Below are positions 8,127 to 17,709 of a stretch of DNA of 64,000 nt, in pieces. The notes beneath the pieces are model-generated. The model was not told the origin of the DNA. It was given only the letters and a program-made list of their open reading frames with translations, and did no database searches. Numbering within the stretch: the stretch's first letter is position 1; every line of letters begins with the position of its first letter. The position numbers were made by a program, and so were the translations under genes. Source of the DNA: Synergistes jonesii (GTDB taxonomy: Bacteria > Synergistota > Synergistia > Synergistales > Synergistaceae); contig NZ_JMKI01000002.1 of assembly GCF_000712295.1 (NCBI RefSeq), forward strand, positions 62,015-126,014. Reading direction: 5' to 3'.

Positions 8127-8993
8127 ATGATAGACGATAAAATTACGGAAGCGATGCCCAACCTCACGAAAAAGCAGGCGATGCTCGGCAGGTATATCTG
8201 CGAAAACAAATACGCCGTCGCGCTGATGAACGCGCCGATGATCGCAAAAGAGGCTGGCGTCAGCGAGGCTACGCTGACGCGCTTTGTCTATTCTCTCGGA
8301 TACTCGAGCTTTTCAGAATTCCTCCTCGACTTGCGCCGCGAGACGCAGGAGACGAACGCCAACAACCCCTTCCGCCAGGAGCGGTACGGGCGCAAGGACA
8401 GGCCCGTCTATAAAAGAGTCTTCGACTTGGAAAGAAATTTAATGGACGAGACGCTGAACGCCATAAACCCGGAGGTTTTCGACAGATGCGTCGGTAAAAT
8501 CGTCGAGGCCGACAGGATTCTGCTTATCGGCTGCCCACCGCACAAGTTTTTGACGGAATATTTCGCGAATTTCCTGACGATTTTTCACGATAACGTGACA
8601 GTAGTGCAATCCCTTGATATGCCGTTCTTCGGCACGCTCGAATCGACGACGGAAAAAACCGTCGCCGTCGTCTTCAGCTATCCGAGATATCCGGTCGAAA
8701 CGCAGAAGATGGTGGAAACCGTCGCAAACCGCGGCCTTACCGTGATAGGTATAACGGACAGCAAATTCTCCCCCATCATCAGATACTGCACTCACTACCT
8801 GATAACGCCACAGCGCTATCTGATCGTCGTTGACCCCAACGCGGCGGCGATAACGCTGCTTCACGCGATGCTCGTGGCAATCTATCAGAAGAACGAGACA
8901 GAAATAAAGAAACGCCTCAAGAGATACGAGAAGACTATCCTAGCCACAGATATGTTCGTCTTCAAAGATTATAACTTTACAAGCAGACTTTAG
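8127..8993 (+). CDS. RpiR-family transcriptional regulator (HTH + SIS domain)
   Basis: 288 residues from the ATG at 8127, picked because GGGGG lies seven bases upstream, whereas an earlier in-frame ATG at 8082 has no ribosome site. Residues 1-75 form the RpiR helix-turn-helix (MIAKEAGVSEATLTRFVYSLGY). Residues of about 105-250 form a SIS domain of the kind that normally binds phosphosugars. It is divergent from the methyltransferase operon, whose promoter carries a palindrome, so it probably controls that operon. Control of an amine operon by a SIS-domain protein would be unusual because known effectors are sugar phosphates; the effector here is unknown. Confidence 0.88.
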   Translation: MIDDKITEAMPNLTKKQAMLGRYICENKYAVALMNAPMIAKEAGVSEATLTRFVYSLGYSSFSEFLLDLRRETQETNANNPFRQERYGRKDRPVYKRVFDLERNLMDETLNAINPEVFDRCVGKIVEADRILLIGCPPHKFLTEYFANFLTIFHDNVTVVQSLDMPFFGTLESTTEKTVAVVFSYPRYPVETQKMVETVANRGLTVIGITDSKFSPIIRYCTHYLITPQRYLIVVDPNAAAITLLHAMLVAIYQKNETEIKKRLKRYEKTILATDMFVFKDYNFTSRL

Positions 8994-9117
8994 CGCCGCG
9001 AAGACGAGTTGGAACAGGCGCGCACTATGTTATGCAATGCGCACCTATTGCTTCTTTTCTCTCAAGCGCAGCTTGCGCTACCGCTTCCTATCACGAGGAC
9101 GTTCGCCATAGCGCACC

Positions 9118-10110
9118 CTACCCTTCGTTCAGCATTTTTTCATAGAGAGTCTCGGTGCGGCCCTGTATACGCTCCATCGAAACGCCGAGCCGTTGCGCAT
9201 ACCACACGGCGCCGCCCGCCCCGACTCCTTCTTTTATGAAGCCCTTCTCATAATCGGCGAGCCCCTTGAAGCGCGAACGCGAGAAGTCGAGCGGCGCGGC
9301 GTACCAGCGCACGCCGATCTTCGCGGCGTATTCTTCAAGGCAGCTCGTCGGGTCGATGTGGACGTACTTGGTCGTCGCGACGAGCAGATCCCTTTTGACG
9401 CCCATGTCTCTCAGTATGGCGGCGACGGCCATCATCTGGGTCCCACCGGCGAGAGTGACCTCTACGCTCTCCGGCAGCGCGGCGGCGTATGCGGCTACCG
9501 CTATCTGCATCGGATCGCCGAGCTCAGCGGCCGCGGCGAGCCCATACCCTTTAAGCCCCCCCTCTTTAATGCCCAAGCGCTCCGCTGTGTCACGCCACAC
9601 GCTTTCTTTAAGAGCAAGGGGGTTCTCCGGTCCGGCGGAGGATACTGTCCCGTGGTATCCGAGCGCGCGCAGCACGAGCATCGCCGTCGTTGTGCCCCCC
9701 GGCACGGATTCCGCGAGCACCGCGCATTTATCTTTTTTATCGAATTTCGACGCGAGCTCCGCAGCTTCCTCGGCGATTTTCTCAAAGTCCGGCACGGCCG
9801 GTTCGAAACGCATGTCGCGGCCGACCGCTTCGCTTATCGTCACGTGCGGCGAAGCCGGGGCTATCGAAGTGCCGACGCGCACGGTCCCGGCCGCAAACCC
9901 GGCCTCAAGCAGAGAGGCGCGCGTGACGATAGCCGGCGAAGGGTGTCCGAAGGGGTCGAAGGGAAGCGACGCGGCGACCTTCGGCCTGTCGTAGAAGAGC
10001 ATGTCGGCGTCCGCCGGAGCGGTATAGGGCAGGACGTCGACGTTCGCGCCCGCCGCCGAAAGCCCGGGTATTCTCGCAAGTTCTGTCTCAGCGATAAATA
10101 ATTGAAACAT
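9118..10110 (-). CDS. CobT-like nicotinate-nucleotide phosphoribosyltransferase family protein (UPF0284/TIGR00303 type)
   Basis: 330 residues resembling the archaeal-type branch of nicotinate-nucleotide-dimethylbenzimidazole phosphoribosyltransferase. Diagnostic stretches are the glycine/threonine-rich ESVPGGTTTAMLVLRALGY near residue 145 and LAGGTQMMAVAAI near 230. True CobT makes the alpha-ribazole phosphate of the lower cobalamin loop; this branch is usually annotated only as CobT-like. A corrinoid role fits the adjacent corrinoid-dependent operon, though the gene stands alone and on the opposite strand from rpiR. GGGGG lies some 13 nt before the start. No membrane segments are seen. Confidence 0.75.
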   Translation of the reverse strand: MFQLFIAETELARIPGLSAAGANVDVLPYTAPADADMLFYDRPKVAASLPFDPFGHPSPAIVTRASLLEAGFAAGTVRVGTSIAPASPHVTISEAVGRDMRFEPAVPDFEKIAEEAAELASKFDKKDKCAVLAESVPGGTTTAMLVLRALGYHGTVSSAGPENPLALKESVWRDTAERLGIKEGGLKGYGLAAAAELGDPMQIAVAAYAAALPESVEVTLAGGTQMMAVAAILRDMGVKRDLLVATTKYVHIDPTSCLEEYAAKIGVRWYAAPLDFSRSRFKGLADYEKGFIKEGVGAGGAVWYAQRLGVSMERIQGRTETLYEKMLNEG

Positions 10111-10254
10111 TCTTTAATTTTACCCCCTGTACTTAGTTTCTCTTAAGCGTTAAAATGCAGATATTAATCCGGCACAAAGTGCGGGTTATTTTATTGCGCC
10201 CTGATTCCGGCGAACGGTTTAGACCGGCGCCGCGACGTGATGATTATACAATAA

Positions 10255-10280
10255 GATACGGCGTTTCGTTCCGCCGTATC
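10255..10280 (+). other. Strong hairpin just upstream of the V-ATPase operon start
   Basis: GATACGGCG and CGCCGTATC form a perfect 9-bp stem around an 8-nt loop and end about eight bases before the GGGGAGGG ribosome site of ntpD. There is no U-tract, so it is not a terminator; it may affect translation or RNA stability. Confidence 0.45.
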
Positions 10281-10300
10281 GTCGACGGGGAGGGAAATCT

Positions 10301-10921
10301 ATGGCGGCAAAGCTTGCTCCTACACGAGGGAATCTCGTGCGCCTTACGCGCGACATGGCCATGGCGCAGTCCGGGCACGATCTGCTCGACCAGAAGCGCC
10401 AGGTGCTTATGATGGAGCTCGTACGCTATATAGATTCGGCGAAAAAGATACAGGAGGACGTGGCGCGCATATTCAAAGAAGCCTACGACGCGCTGCAGAA
10501 GGCAAACGTTTCGCTGGGCATAGACACAGTAGAGGATATTTCCGAGTCTGTGCCGATAACGTCGGATATAACGGTGCGCCTCCGTTCTGTGATGGGCGTC
10601 GAGATACCCGACGTCGACGAGCTTTCCGCGGAGACGGTGCCGAGCTATTCGTTTCACGGCTCTTCCGGCGCTATGGACGCGGCTTACGCGAAGTTCCGCC
10701 GCGTGATGGTCCTCGTCGCGCAGCTCGCGGAGGTCGAGACAAGCGTCTACCGTCTTGCGGTCCAGATAAGAAAGACTCACAGGCGCGTAAACGCGCTGGA
10801 AAAGGTCGTCATCCCTCAGGACAAAGCGGATATAGCTTTCATCAGCGACGTTCTCGAGGAGGGCGAGCGCGAGGACTTCACGAGGATGAAGCTTGCGCAG
10901 AAGAAGATAAAAAACAGGTGA
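10301..10921 (+). CDS. ntpD: V-type ATP synthase subunit D (central stalk)
   Basis: 206 residues. The N-terminus LAPTRGNLVRLTRDMAMAQSGHDLLDQKRQVL is the conserved subunit D start, and the protein is almost entirely long amphipathic helix, as expected for the rotor shaft inside the A3B3 head. It is the first gene of a nine-gene operon that encodes the whole enzyme. In many bacterial V-ATPase operons D comes last, after A and B, so the order is rearranged here. The ribosome site GGGGAGGG is strong, and a stable hairpin lies immediately before it. Confidence 0.95.
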   Translation: MAAKLAPTRGNLVRLTRDMAMAQSGHDLLDQKRQVLMMELVRYIDSAKKIQEDVARIFKEAYDALQKANVSLGIDTVEDISESVPITSDITVRLRSVMGVEIPDVDELSAETVPSYSFHGSSGAMDAAYAKFRRVMVLVAQLAEVETSVYRLAVQIRKTHRRVNALEKVVIPQDKADIAFISDVLEEGEREDFTRMKLAQKKIKNR

Positions 10922-10973
10922 CGAAGGTCACGGAAACGCTTTACTCGTTTTCATAAGGACAGGAGGATTTGTT

Positions 10974-11315
10974 ATGAGTACTCTGCACGAAGTTCTTGCG
11001 GTTCTGCTCGGCGCGGAATCGGAAGCGAAAAGGATAGTCGACGATTCAAAGCTCGAGGCCGAGGCTATGCTCCAGACCGCGCAGGAGAAATTTGCTTCTG
11101 AGCGCGCAAACCAGATGGCCTCGGCGCGCGAACAGGCGAAGAGCATCATGGAAACGGCGCTCAGCTCTGCAAAGACCGAGGCGGTGCAGATAGCCAACCT
11201 CGGCAAGGAGGAGCGCGCGCGTATGCAGAAGCGCTTTGAAGAGAACGTAGAACCCGTGATTGACTCGATGGTCTCCGAAACGGCGGAAAGTTTCATCTCA
11301 AGGAAGAGAGGCTGA
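10974..11315 (+). CDS. V-type ATP synthase peripheral-stalk subunit (G/H type)
   Basis: 113 residues, nearly all charged coiled-coil helix rich in Ala, Glu, Lys and Arg (for example KRIVDDSKLEAEAMLQTAQEKF), with no catalytic motif. It occupies the place of the G/H stator subunit (NtpF in Enterococcus), which pairs with subunit E to form the peripheral stalk. AGGAGG precedes the ATG. It lies 52 nt after subunit D and 5 nt before subunit C. Assignment rests on length, composition and operon position, since this subunit diverges strongly between phyla. Confidence 0.85.
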   Translation: MSTLHEVLAVLLGAESEAKRIVDDSKLEAEAMLQTAQEKFASERANQMASAREQAKSIMETALSSAKTEAVQIANLGKEERARMQKRFEENVEPVIDSMVSETAESFISRKRG

Positions 11316-11320
11316 GTTCA

Positions 11321-12418
11321 GTGTCTTTCCACGGCCCGGCGACCGCGCTGGGCGTTAAGGCTCACGTACTTTACAGCCAGCTTCTGAAGGCCGACGAATA
11401 TTGGGCGCTGCTCGACCTTAATTCTACCGCGGAGATCGCCGCCTTTCTCAAGCACACGGAGGGCTACAAAGACCGTCTTGAAACGCTGATTCCCGAGAAG
11501 GCTCACAGGGTCGCGCTGGAAAACGCGCTGCGATCGTCCGTGCTCAGGGAAGCGGAAACTTTCCTCTTCTATCTGCAGGGCGCCCCGCGGAAGTTCTTCA
11601 TAGACTGGCTGAGCTGGTACGAAGCCGAGCATTTGAAAAGCGTTTTTCGCTGGCTGCGTTCGAAGCGCGCCGACCGTGATTCGCTGCGCGAGCATTTGTT
11701 CCACGTCCCTGGATCTCAGCTACCCTACGAGACGCTTCTGAACTGCCGCAATTACAATGAGCTGCTCGAAGCGCTTAACGGCACTAAATATTACAGCGTC
11801 CTCAGAGAGCCCGTGCGCCGCATCATGAACGGAGAGAGTGCCCTCTTCCAGCTCGAGCTCGCGATCGACAACCTCGTCGAGACGGCCCTTTACAATGATA
11901 TAAAAAGCCTGCCGACAAAGGAGCGGACGGTGCTAGCGCCGCTCTTCGGCAGCCGCGTGGACCTGCTGAATCTGTATAATCTCCACAGATGCGCGTGGTA
12001 TTATAAGATGACGGTAGAAGAGACGATCACCCGCATGCTGCCGGTCAGATACAAGGTCAAGACGCACCATATGCGGGAGATGGCGAGGGACCTCATGCCG
12101 CAGGAAGAGCGGCTCAGGATGCTCGAAACGCTCTTCCCCGTCTATGGGAAAATCTTCCGCGACGCTCTTGAAAGGGACGACAAAGAGCTTGCGCTGGAAA
12201 TGTCTATAAAAAGGTTTAACTATCTGAAGGCTCTCGCGATACTGAGGAGCGGAGTCCCCGGCTTTCACACGGCTATCGCTTATTTTATACTGAAGGATCA
12301 CGAGATCTCGGATATCATCAGAATGATAGAGGACGTGCGGTACGACTACGACCGCCGTTCGGCGGCCCAGTACCTCATCAGACCTATATTAACCGGGGGT
12401 GAAACAGCATGGCAGTAA
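11321..12418 (+). CDS. ntpC: V-type ATP synthase subunit C (V0 d-like)
   Basis: 365 residues starting at a GTG. The sequence matches the AC39/V0-d family: all-helical, with the conserved early segment AHVLYSQLLKADEYWALLDLNS and C-terminal NYLKALAILRSG. This subunit is the funnel-shaped socket connecting the D/F shaft to the K ring. It follows the G/H subunit by five bases, and its last ten bases overlap the start of subunit I, suggesting translational coupling. Confidence 0.92.
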   Translation: MSFHGPATALGVKAHVLYSQLLKADEYWALLDLNSTAEIAAFLKHTEGYKDRLETLIPEKAHRVALENALRSSVLREAETFLFYLQGAPRKFFIDWLSWYEAEHLKSVFRWLRSKRADRDSLREHLFHVPGSQLPYETLLNCRNYNELLEALNGTKYYSVLREPVRRIMNGESALFQLELAIDNLVETALYNDIKSLPTKERTVLAPLFGSRVDLLNLYNLHRCAWYYKMTVEETITRMLPVRYKVKTHHMREMARDLMPQEERLRMLETLFPVYGKIFRDALERDDKELALEMSIKRFNYLKALAILRSGVPGFHTAIAYFILKDHEISDIIRMIEDVRYDYDRRSAAQYLIRPILTGGETAWQ

Positions 12419-14373
12419 TGAAAATGGTCGCGCTCACCATGATCGGGCCTCAGTCCGAGATGGAGCCGGTAGCGCGCCAGATGGTCCTCACAGGGGGATT
12501 CCAGCCGCTGCCGCTTGACATTCTTGTCAACGACCGCTCGCTGCGCGCGAAATTGACGACGGAGACGGCTAACCCATACGATGAGCTGCTGACGAAAATA
12601 TCGACGATATGGAAAGTTGCAGGCGAAGCGATTCCATATCCGCAGCCCGTCACCATCACAAAGGATTTCACTTTGACATACGCGCGCATGATGGTCGACC
12701 AGACGTCGAAGAGGCTGCAAGTGTGGGACGAGCGCAGACGCGTGCTGACCGAGGAAAAGGAGCTCCTCAACGCCACGAAGATATTCGTGGAAGCGCTCGC
12801 AGGGACCGGATTTGGGCCGAAAGAGCTAGCTGACCAGCGCTTTGTGAAGATCTTCTTCGGCTGCCTTTCAAATGAAAATTATCACCGCCTTATAGAAAGC
12901 GGCTCAGAATCGCCGATAGTCATAAACGAGCTGACGATATCGAGCGGCAACACATGGTTGCTCGTACTCACGGTGCCGAGCTATGAAAAACCAGCAAAAA
13001 AACTGCTCGAAACGGTATATTTCAAAGAATTTTCATTAAACGAAATAGCAGGGCAGCTCAGCGGAGAAGACCCTCTCGCAGACGTCGAAAAGCGCATAGC
13101 CAACCACCAGCGCGCGATAAGCGGCCTTGCGAAGGCGGCCAAGGAGATGCTGCGCGAACACCGCGCCGACTATGAGCTTCTCTTCTCCCGCCTATACACG
13201 ATGCAGCGCGTCTACGACGTATGCAAGGGGCACGGCGAGGTAAGCGGCATGTTCGTCCTGTCAGGCTGGATTCCCGCCGACACCTACGCCCAGATACGCA
13301 TGACTCTCGCCGAAGAAGCGCCGATGACGACGCTCATGGCGGAGGATACGAAGGATATTTCCTATACCGGTATAAGGATTCCGACGAAGCTGAAGAACAA
13401 CGCCTTCTTCCGCTCCTTCCAGGACATAGTCGCAATGTACAGCCTGCCTTCCTACGGTGAGATAGACCCGTCTCCAATCGTTGCGATCTCTTTCATACTT
13501 TTCTTCGGGTTCATGTTCGGCGACGTAGGGCACGGGCTTTTGATATTCCTCGGTTCGACGCTGCTCGTCAGGCGCGGCCTGATGCGCACTTCTCTCGGAC
13601 AGGTCATGAGGCTCGCGGCGATTTCGTCGATGTCTTTCGGCGTGATGTACGGAAGTATCTTCGGCATCGAGGGGATCATCCCAGATTTGTGGCTCAATCC
13701 CATGCGCGACGTCAACACTCTGCTTGCGGTCTCCATAGGGCTCGGCGTTTTCATGATAAGCCTCGGCCTGATATTGAACATGATAAAGCAGTACCGAGCT
13801 AAGGACTTCGGGCGTCTGCTCTTCGACGGGCAGGGACTAGCCGGCCTCGCCCTCTACTGGACGCTATGCGCGCTCGGCATGGTTTACATCACAGGCTCGG
13901 AGATATCCAACAGGACGGCCAACTTCATGTGGCTCGCGGCCGGCGTCCTGCTCTTAATAATGATACTGAGAGACGTGCTGGCCCGCTATCTACTGCGCCA
14001 AAAGGGAAGCGGGGAATCGGCCGTACTCAATTTGTTCGAGATCATGCACAACCTGATGTCCTTCCTCTCCAACACGGCCTCCTTCGTGCGCCTGGCCGCC
14101 TTCGCGCTGAACCACGTCGGGCTTTCGCTCGCGGTCATAATGCTTGCAGAAATGGTCCACAACATGCCCGGTGGCATAGTTATGAAGGGCATCATCCTGC
14201 TGGTAGGCAACCTCGTCATCGTCTGCCTCGAAGGGTTGATAGTCTTTATTCAGACGCTTCGTCTCGAATACTATGAATTCTTCGGGAAATTCTACAAGGG
14301 AGGAGGCAGCGCGTTCAAGCCCGTCGGCTGGAAGAAAGAGGGAGGAAAATTCACTTCGGCCGAAGATATGTGA
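12409..14373 (+). CDS. ntpI: V-type ATP synthase subunit I (a-subunit, ion channel)
   Basis: 654 residues: a soluble N-terminal half (about 1-340) with coiled-coil stretches that forms the stator arm, then a membrane half with some eight hydrophobic helices. The motif GFMFGDVGHGLL opens the membrane domain, and FVRLAAFALNHVGLSL near residue 565 contains the essential arginine that faces the ring carboxylate. An in-frame ATG three codons later (12418) is an alternative start. Overlaps subunit C by ten bases; GGGGGTGAAA supplies the ribosome site. Confidence 0.95.
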   Translation: MAVMKMVALTMIGPQSEMEPVARQMVLTGGFQPLPLDILVNDRSLRAKLTTETANPYDELLTKISTIWKVAGEAIPYPQPVTITKDFTLTYARMMVDQTSKRLQVWDERRRVLTEEKELLNATKIFVEALAGTGFGPKELADQRFVKIFFGCLSNENYHRLIESGSESPIVINELTISSGNTWLLVLTVPSYEKPAKKLLETVYFKEFSLNEIAGQLSGEDPLADVEKRIANHQRAISGLAKAAKEMLREHRADYELLFSRLYTMQRVYDVCKGHGEVSGMFVLSGWIPADTYAQIRMTLAEEAPMTTLMAEDTKDISYTGIRIPTKLKNNAFFRSFQDIVAMYSLPSYGEIDPSPIVAISFILFFGFMFGDVGHGLLIFLGSTLLVRRGLMRTSLGQVMRLAAISSMSFGVMYGSIFGIEGIIPDLWLNPMRDVNTLLAVSIGLGVFMISLGLILNMIKQYRAKDFGRLLFDGQGLAGLALYWTLCALGMVYITGSEISNRTANFMWLAAGVLLLIMILRDVLARYLLRQKGSGESAVLNLFEIMHNLMSFLSNTASFVRLAAFALNHVGLSLAVIMLAEMVHNMPGGIVMKGIILLVGNLVIVCLEGLIVFIQTLRLEYYEFFGKFYKGGGSAFKPVGWKKEGGKFTSAEDM

Positions 14374-14452
14374 TATTGGAATATAACGGTTACAGAAACA
14401 AATTAAAAAATTTTGTTTTGGTAAAAAGTTACATGAAAGGATGAGATTCAAT

Positions 14453-14878
14453 ATGTTTGGTTTAATGTTAAGCTGCGGTACTGTGGCAACGCTTATGATC
14501 GTCGGTTACGCTATGAAGCGCAAGGGCTTACGCGGAGGCAAGAAGGCTTACGCCGCCGCACTCGGCGTTTCGTCACTGCTCGTTCTGACAGGAGCAGTCA
14601 TAGCTCTGACGTCCGGCGCCTCCTTCGCCGCCGGTGAAGCTGCGGCGGCGAAGGAAATTACGATGGGCGCGGGGCTAGGCTTCATAGCCGCGGCGGTCGC
14701 CACCAGCATCGCTTGCCTCGGCGCTGGCTTCGCGGTCGCGAACGTCGGAGCCGCAGCTCTGGGACTCGTCGGCGAGAAACCCGAAATGCTCGGGACGACG
14801 CTCATTTACCTCGGCCTTGCCGAGGGCATTGCCATTTACGGCGTCATCATTTCCCTGCTTATAATCCAGCGCTTGTAG
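14453..14878 (+). CDS. ntpK: V-type ATP synthase subunit K (proteolipid ring)
   Basis: 141 residues from the ATG at 14453, where AAAGGATGAG is correctly placed; a start four codons earlier would overlap that site. Four hydrophobic helices form two hairpins, but only the last helix carries the ion-binding carboxylate (Glu124 in GLAEGIAIYG). I see no matching acidic residue in the first hairpin, as in duplicated V-type K subunits. Whether it carries Na+ or H+ is not decided by what I can see. A 79-nt AT-rich gap with a weak AAACAAA/TTTGTTT hairpin (14397-14420) separates it from ntpI, the largest gap inside the operon, possibly to allow higher ring-subunit production. Confidence 0.93.
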   Translation: MFGLMLSCGTVATLMIVGYAMKRKGLRGGKKAYAAALGVSSLLVLTGAVIALTSGASFAAGEAAAAKEITMGAGLGFIAAAVATSIACLGAGFAVANVGAAALGLVGEKPEMLGTTLIYLGLAEGIAIYGVIISLLIIQRL

Positions 14879-14894
14879 GAAGAGGCGTGCTCGG

Positions 14895-15203
14895 GTGAAG
14901 GCCTATCTTGTGAGCGACAACCATGATTCTCTCGTAGGGATGCGCCTGGCGGGAATCGAGGGGACGCTCGTTCATACGCCGGACGCGGCGTATGAGGCGA
15001 TAAGCGCCGCGATAAAGATGCGCGATCTGGCGATTCTCGCGATAACTGAGGGGGCGGCGAAGCTCTCTCCGGAGATCGTCCAGCAGCTGCGTGAGCGCGG
15101 AGAGCTGCCGCTGGTAGTTGAGATCCCCGACAGATTCGGCACGAAAAGGGGCCCCGAATTTTTGACAAAGTACGTACAGGAAGCGATAGGAGTCAAAATG
15201 TAG
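14895..15203 (+). CDS. ntpG: V-type ATP synthase subunit F (central stalk)
   Basis: 102 residues from a GTG start. KAYLVSDNHDSLVGMRLAGIEG and the C-terminal LVVEIPDRFG segment are typical of the small Rossmann-like subunit F, which binds subunit D in the central rotor. It lies 16 nt after the proteolipid gene. Enterococcal nomenclature calls this subunit NtpG. Confidence 0.92.
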   Translation: MKAYLVSDNHDSLVGMRLAGIEGTLVHTPDAAYEAISAAIKMRDLAILAITEGAAKLSPEIVQQLRERGELPLVVEIPDRFGTKRGPEFLTKYVQEAIGVKM

Positions 15204-15267
15204 CGGCGCCGTTTACGCGCCCTCGGCACCTCCGCATGGACGAATTTTGTACAAGAGGTGATATACC

Positions 15268-15882
15268 GTGAAAGAAGTATCTAACGAAAAAATAGCAAAT
15301 CTCAGAGATATAATACTTGACCACGCCGACAGCGAAAAAAAAGCCGCGATAACGCAGGGGCGACGCGACGCCGACGACTGGCTGACGAGCGAGAGCGAAA
15401 AGCTGCAACGCGAAACGAATTTGATTCTGCAGGACGCGAGAAAGCGCGCCGAAGACATACGCCGCAGGCAGATAATTTCAGCCGAGCGCGAAAAGGCCAC
15501 CGAAACGCTGCGCCTTCAGAACAGGATATTGTCCGACGCGATGGGACGCCTTCAGGATAAGCTGGTACATCTTCGCGACCGCGCCGATTATACCGACATC
15601 CTCACAGGCATGTGCGTCGACGCCATTGAATCGCTCGGCGCGAAGGAGCCGCTCAAGATTCGCTTCTCCGCGTCCGACCTCGCGCTGGCCGGCGACGTCA
15701 TGAAAAAAGTGGCCGAGACGTACCCTGACGCCTCGATCTCCTTCAACGCCGACCCAGCGCCGATACTCGGCGGCTGCTGGGTGACGACGGCGGACGGCCG
15801 CAGGCAGGTCAACATGGATTGGCAGAACATCACTCAGGAAATGGCGGACTCGCTTGCAGAAAGACTGCTCCCGCTGCTGTAG
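15268..15882 (+). CDS. ntpE: V-type ATP synthase subunit E (peripheral stalk)
   Basis: 204 residues from a GTG start preceded by AGAGGTG. The N-terminal half (about 1-100) is charged coiled coil and the C-terminal half is a globular domain ending in the typical GGCWVTTADGRRQVNMDW motif with the head-binding tail. It pairs with the small helical subunit encoded at 10974-11315 to form the stator. It lies 64 nt after subunit F and 20 nt before subunit A. Confidence 0.93.
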   Translation: MKEVSNEKIANLRDIILDHADSEKKAAITQGRRDADDWLTSESEKLQRETNLILQDARKRAEDIRRRQIISAEREKATETLRLQNRILSDAMGRLQDKLVHLRDRADYTDILTGMCVDAIESLGAKEPLKIRFSASDLALAGDVMKKVAETYPDASISFNADPAPILGGCWVTTADGRRQVNMDWQNITQEMADSLAERLLPLL

Positions 15883-15902
15883 GAGCATAGGAGGAATTGC
15901 CG

Positions 15903-17708
15903 TTGGAACTTAAAAATAATTCACAGGCTCCTCATCGCGGCACTGTCGAATTCGTAAACGGCCCGGTCATAAGGGCGTCGGGGATGCGCGAATTCGCGAT
16001 GCGCGAGGTCGTCAAAGTCGGCCCCAAGCGCCTGATGGGAGAAATAATAAAGATGGACGGCGACGAGGCGACGATCCAGGTTTACGAAGACACAGACGGG
16101 CTGCGCGTCTATGAAGAGGTCGTAGGCACAGGAGAGCCTCTTTCTGTCGAACTCGGCCCCGGGCTGATAGGCAGCTTCTTCGACGGCATAGGGCGCCCGC
16201 TCGATTCGCTCCTTGAAAGAGAGGGCATGTATATATCGCCCGGCACTTCCGTCAACATGATCAACCGCGAACGCCTCTGGGAGATCACGCCCGTAGCGAA
16301 GACGGGCGACCTCGTCACGGGCGGCGTAGTGCTGGCTGAGGCGCAGGAGACTCCGCTGCTCGTTCACAAGATCATGACGCCTCCGGGCTTCGAGGGCGAG
16401 ATCACATGGATAATACCGGCCGGCAGGCATCACGCCGGAGGCGACGTCGCTAAGGTGAAGGACGCTTTCGGCCGCGAAGTTTCTATCCCTATAATACAGC
16501 GCTGGCCGGTACGCACCCCGCGCCCCTACCGTGAGAGGCTTCTGCCCAACGAGCCTTTCGTGACGGGGCAGCGCGTCATCGACGGGCTCTTCCCCCTCGC
16601 AAAGGGGGGCACGGCCTGCATACCTGGGGGCTTCGGCACGGGAAAGACCGTCACGCAGCACCAGCTCGCGAAATGGGGAGATGCGCAGGTCGTCATCTAC
16701 ATCGGCTGCGGCGAACGCGGCAACGAAATGACGGACGTTCTCGAGCAGTTCCCGGTGCTCGAAGACCCGCGTTCCGGACGTCCGCTGATGGAGCGCACGA
16801 TCCTTATCGCCAACACGTCGAACATGCCGGTCGCCGCGCGTGAAGCGTCAATTTATACGGGCATCACGCTAGCGGAATACTTCCGCGACATGGGCTACGA
16901 CGTAGCGATCATGGCCGATTCCACGTCGCGCTGGGCGGAGGCGCTGCGCGAGCTCTCCGGGCGCCTCGAAGAAATTCCGGCGGAAGAGGGCTTCCCCGCC
17001 TATCTGCCGAGCCGCCTCGCCGAATTCTACGAACGCGCCGGCCGCGTCGTCACGATAAGCGGCGAGAACGGAAGCGTCAGCGTAATAGGCGCCGTCTCTC
17101 CGCCCGGCGGAGACTTCACGGAGCCGGTGACGCGCCACACCAAGAGATTCATACGCTGCTTCTGGGGGCTCGATAAAAACCTCGCGAACGCACGCCACTA
17201 CCCCGCGATTTCGTGGACCGACTCTTACAGCGAATATGCAGGGGAGCTGGACGAATGGTTCTGCACCAACGTCGACCCGCGCTGGGGAGAAGTGCGCGGA
17301 GAGGTCAGAAACATATTGGCGGAGGACAACAAGATACAGCAGGTCATAAAGCTAGTCGGCGAAGACGTCCTGCCGGACGACCAGCGCCTTATAGCGTTCA
17401 CGGCGTTCCTTATAAAGAATGGATATCTGCAGCAGAACTCTTTCGGCTCCGACTCATATTCGCCGCCGCTGAAGGGCTTCGAGATTTTGTCGGTGATACT
17501 TGAATTCCATCACAAGGCGATGGAGCTTGTGCGCAAGGACATCCCCATCTCGCTGATAAAAGACGACGAATCAGTGGACGCGATAACGCACCTGCGCGAA
17601 CTCGCCGCGGACGACAGGGCCGGCTTCGACAATCTGCGCGGCCGCATCGACACGCACCTGAAGCGCGTCGCCGCCGAACGCACAAGGAAAATAAGGGGCG
17701 GTGAGTAG
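15903..17708 (+). CDS. ntpA: V-type ATP synthase catalytic subunit A
   Basis: 601 residues from the TTG at 15903, which lies eight bases after AGGAGG; a TTG two codons earlier is only two bases from that site. Walker A is [11 protein letters not shown] (Lys near 248), and the non-homologous bulge characteristic of V/A-type A subunits ([16 protein letters not shown], 160-175) is present. [23 protein letters not shown] is the conserved segment near the nucleotide site. This is the ATP-hydrolysing or synthesizing subunit. Its stop is one base from the ATG of subunit B. Confidence 0.96.
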   Translation: MELKNNSQAPHRGTVEFVNGPVIRASGMREFAMREVVKVGPKRLMGEIIKMDGDEATIQVYEDTDGLRVYEEVVGTGEPLSVELGPGLIGSFFDGIGRPLDSLLEREGMYISPGTSVNMINRERLWEITPVAKTGDLVTGGVVLAEAQETPLLVHKIMTPPGFEGEITWIIPAGRHHAGGDVAKVKDAFGREVSIPIIQRWPVRTPRPYRERLLPNEPFVTGQRVIDGLFPLAKGGTACIPGGFGTGKTVTQHQLAKWGDAQVVIYIGCGERGNEMTDVLEQFPVLEDPRSGRPLMERTILIANTSNMPVAAREASIYTGITLAEYFRDMGYDVAIMADSTSRWAEALRELSGRLEEIPAEEGFPAYLPSRLAEFYERAGRVVTISGENGSVSVIGAVSPPGGDFTEPVTRHTKRFIRCFWGLDKNLANARHYPAISWTDSYSEYAGELDEWFCTNVDPRWGEVRGEVRNILAEDNKIQQVIKLVGEDVLPDDQRLIAFTAFLIKNGYLQQNSFGSDSYSPPLKGFEILSVILEFHHKAMELVRKDIPISLIKDDESVDAITHLRELAADDRAGFDNLRGRIDTHLKRVAAERTRKIRGGE

Positions 17709-17709
17709 C

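Noticed and set aside
9062-9077. AGCGCA-GCT-TGCGCT hairpin as a terminator after rpiR-like and CobT-like genes
   Set aside because: It has no U-tract on either side, so I list it only as a possible structure.
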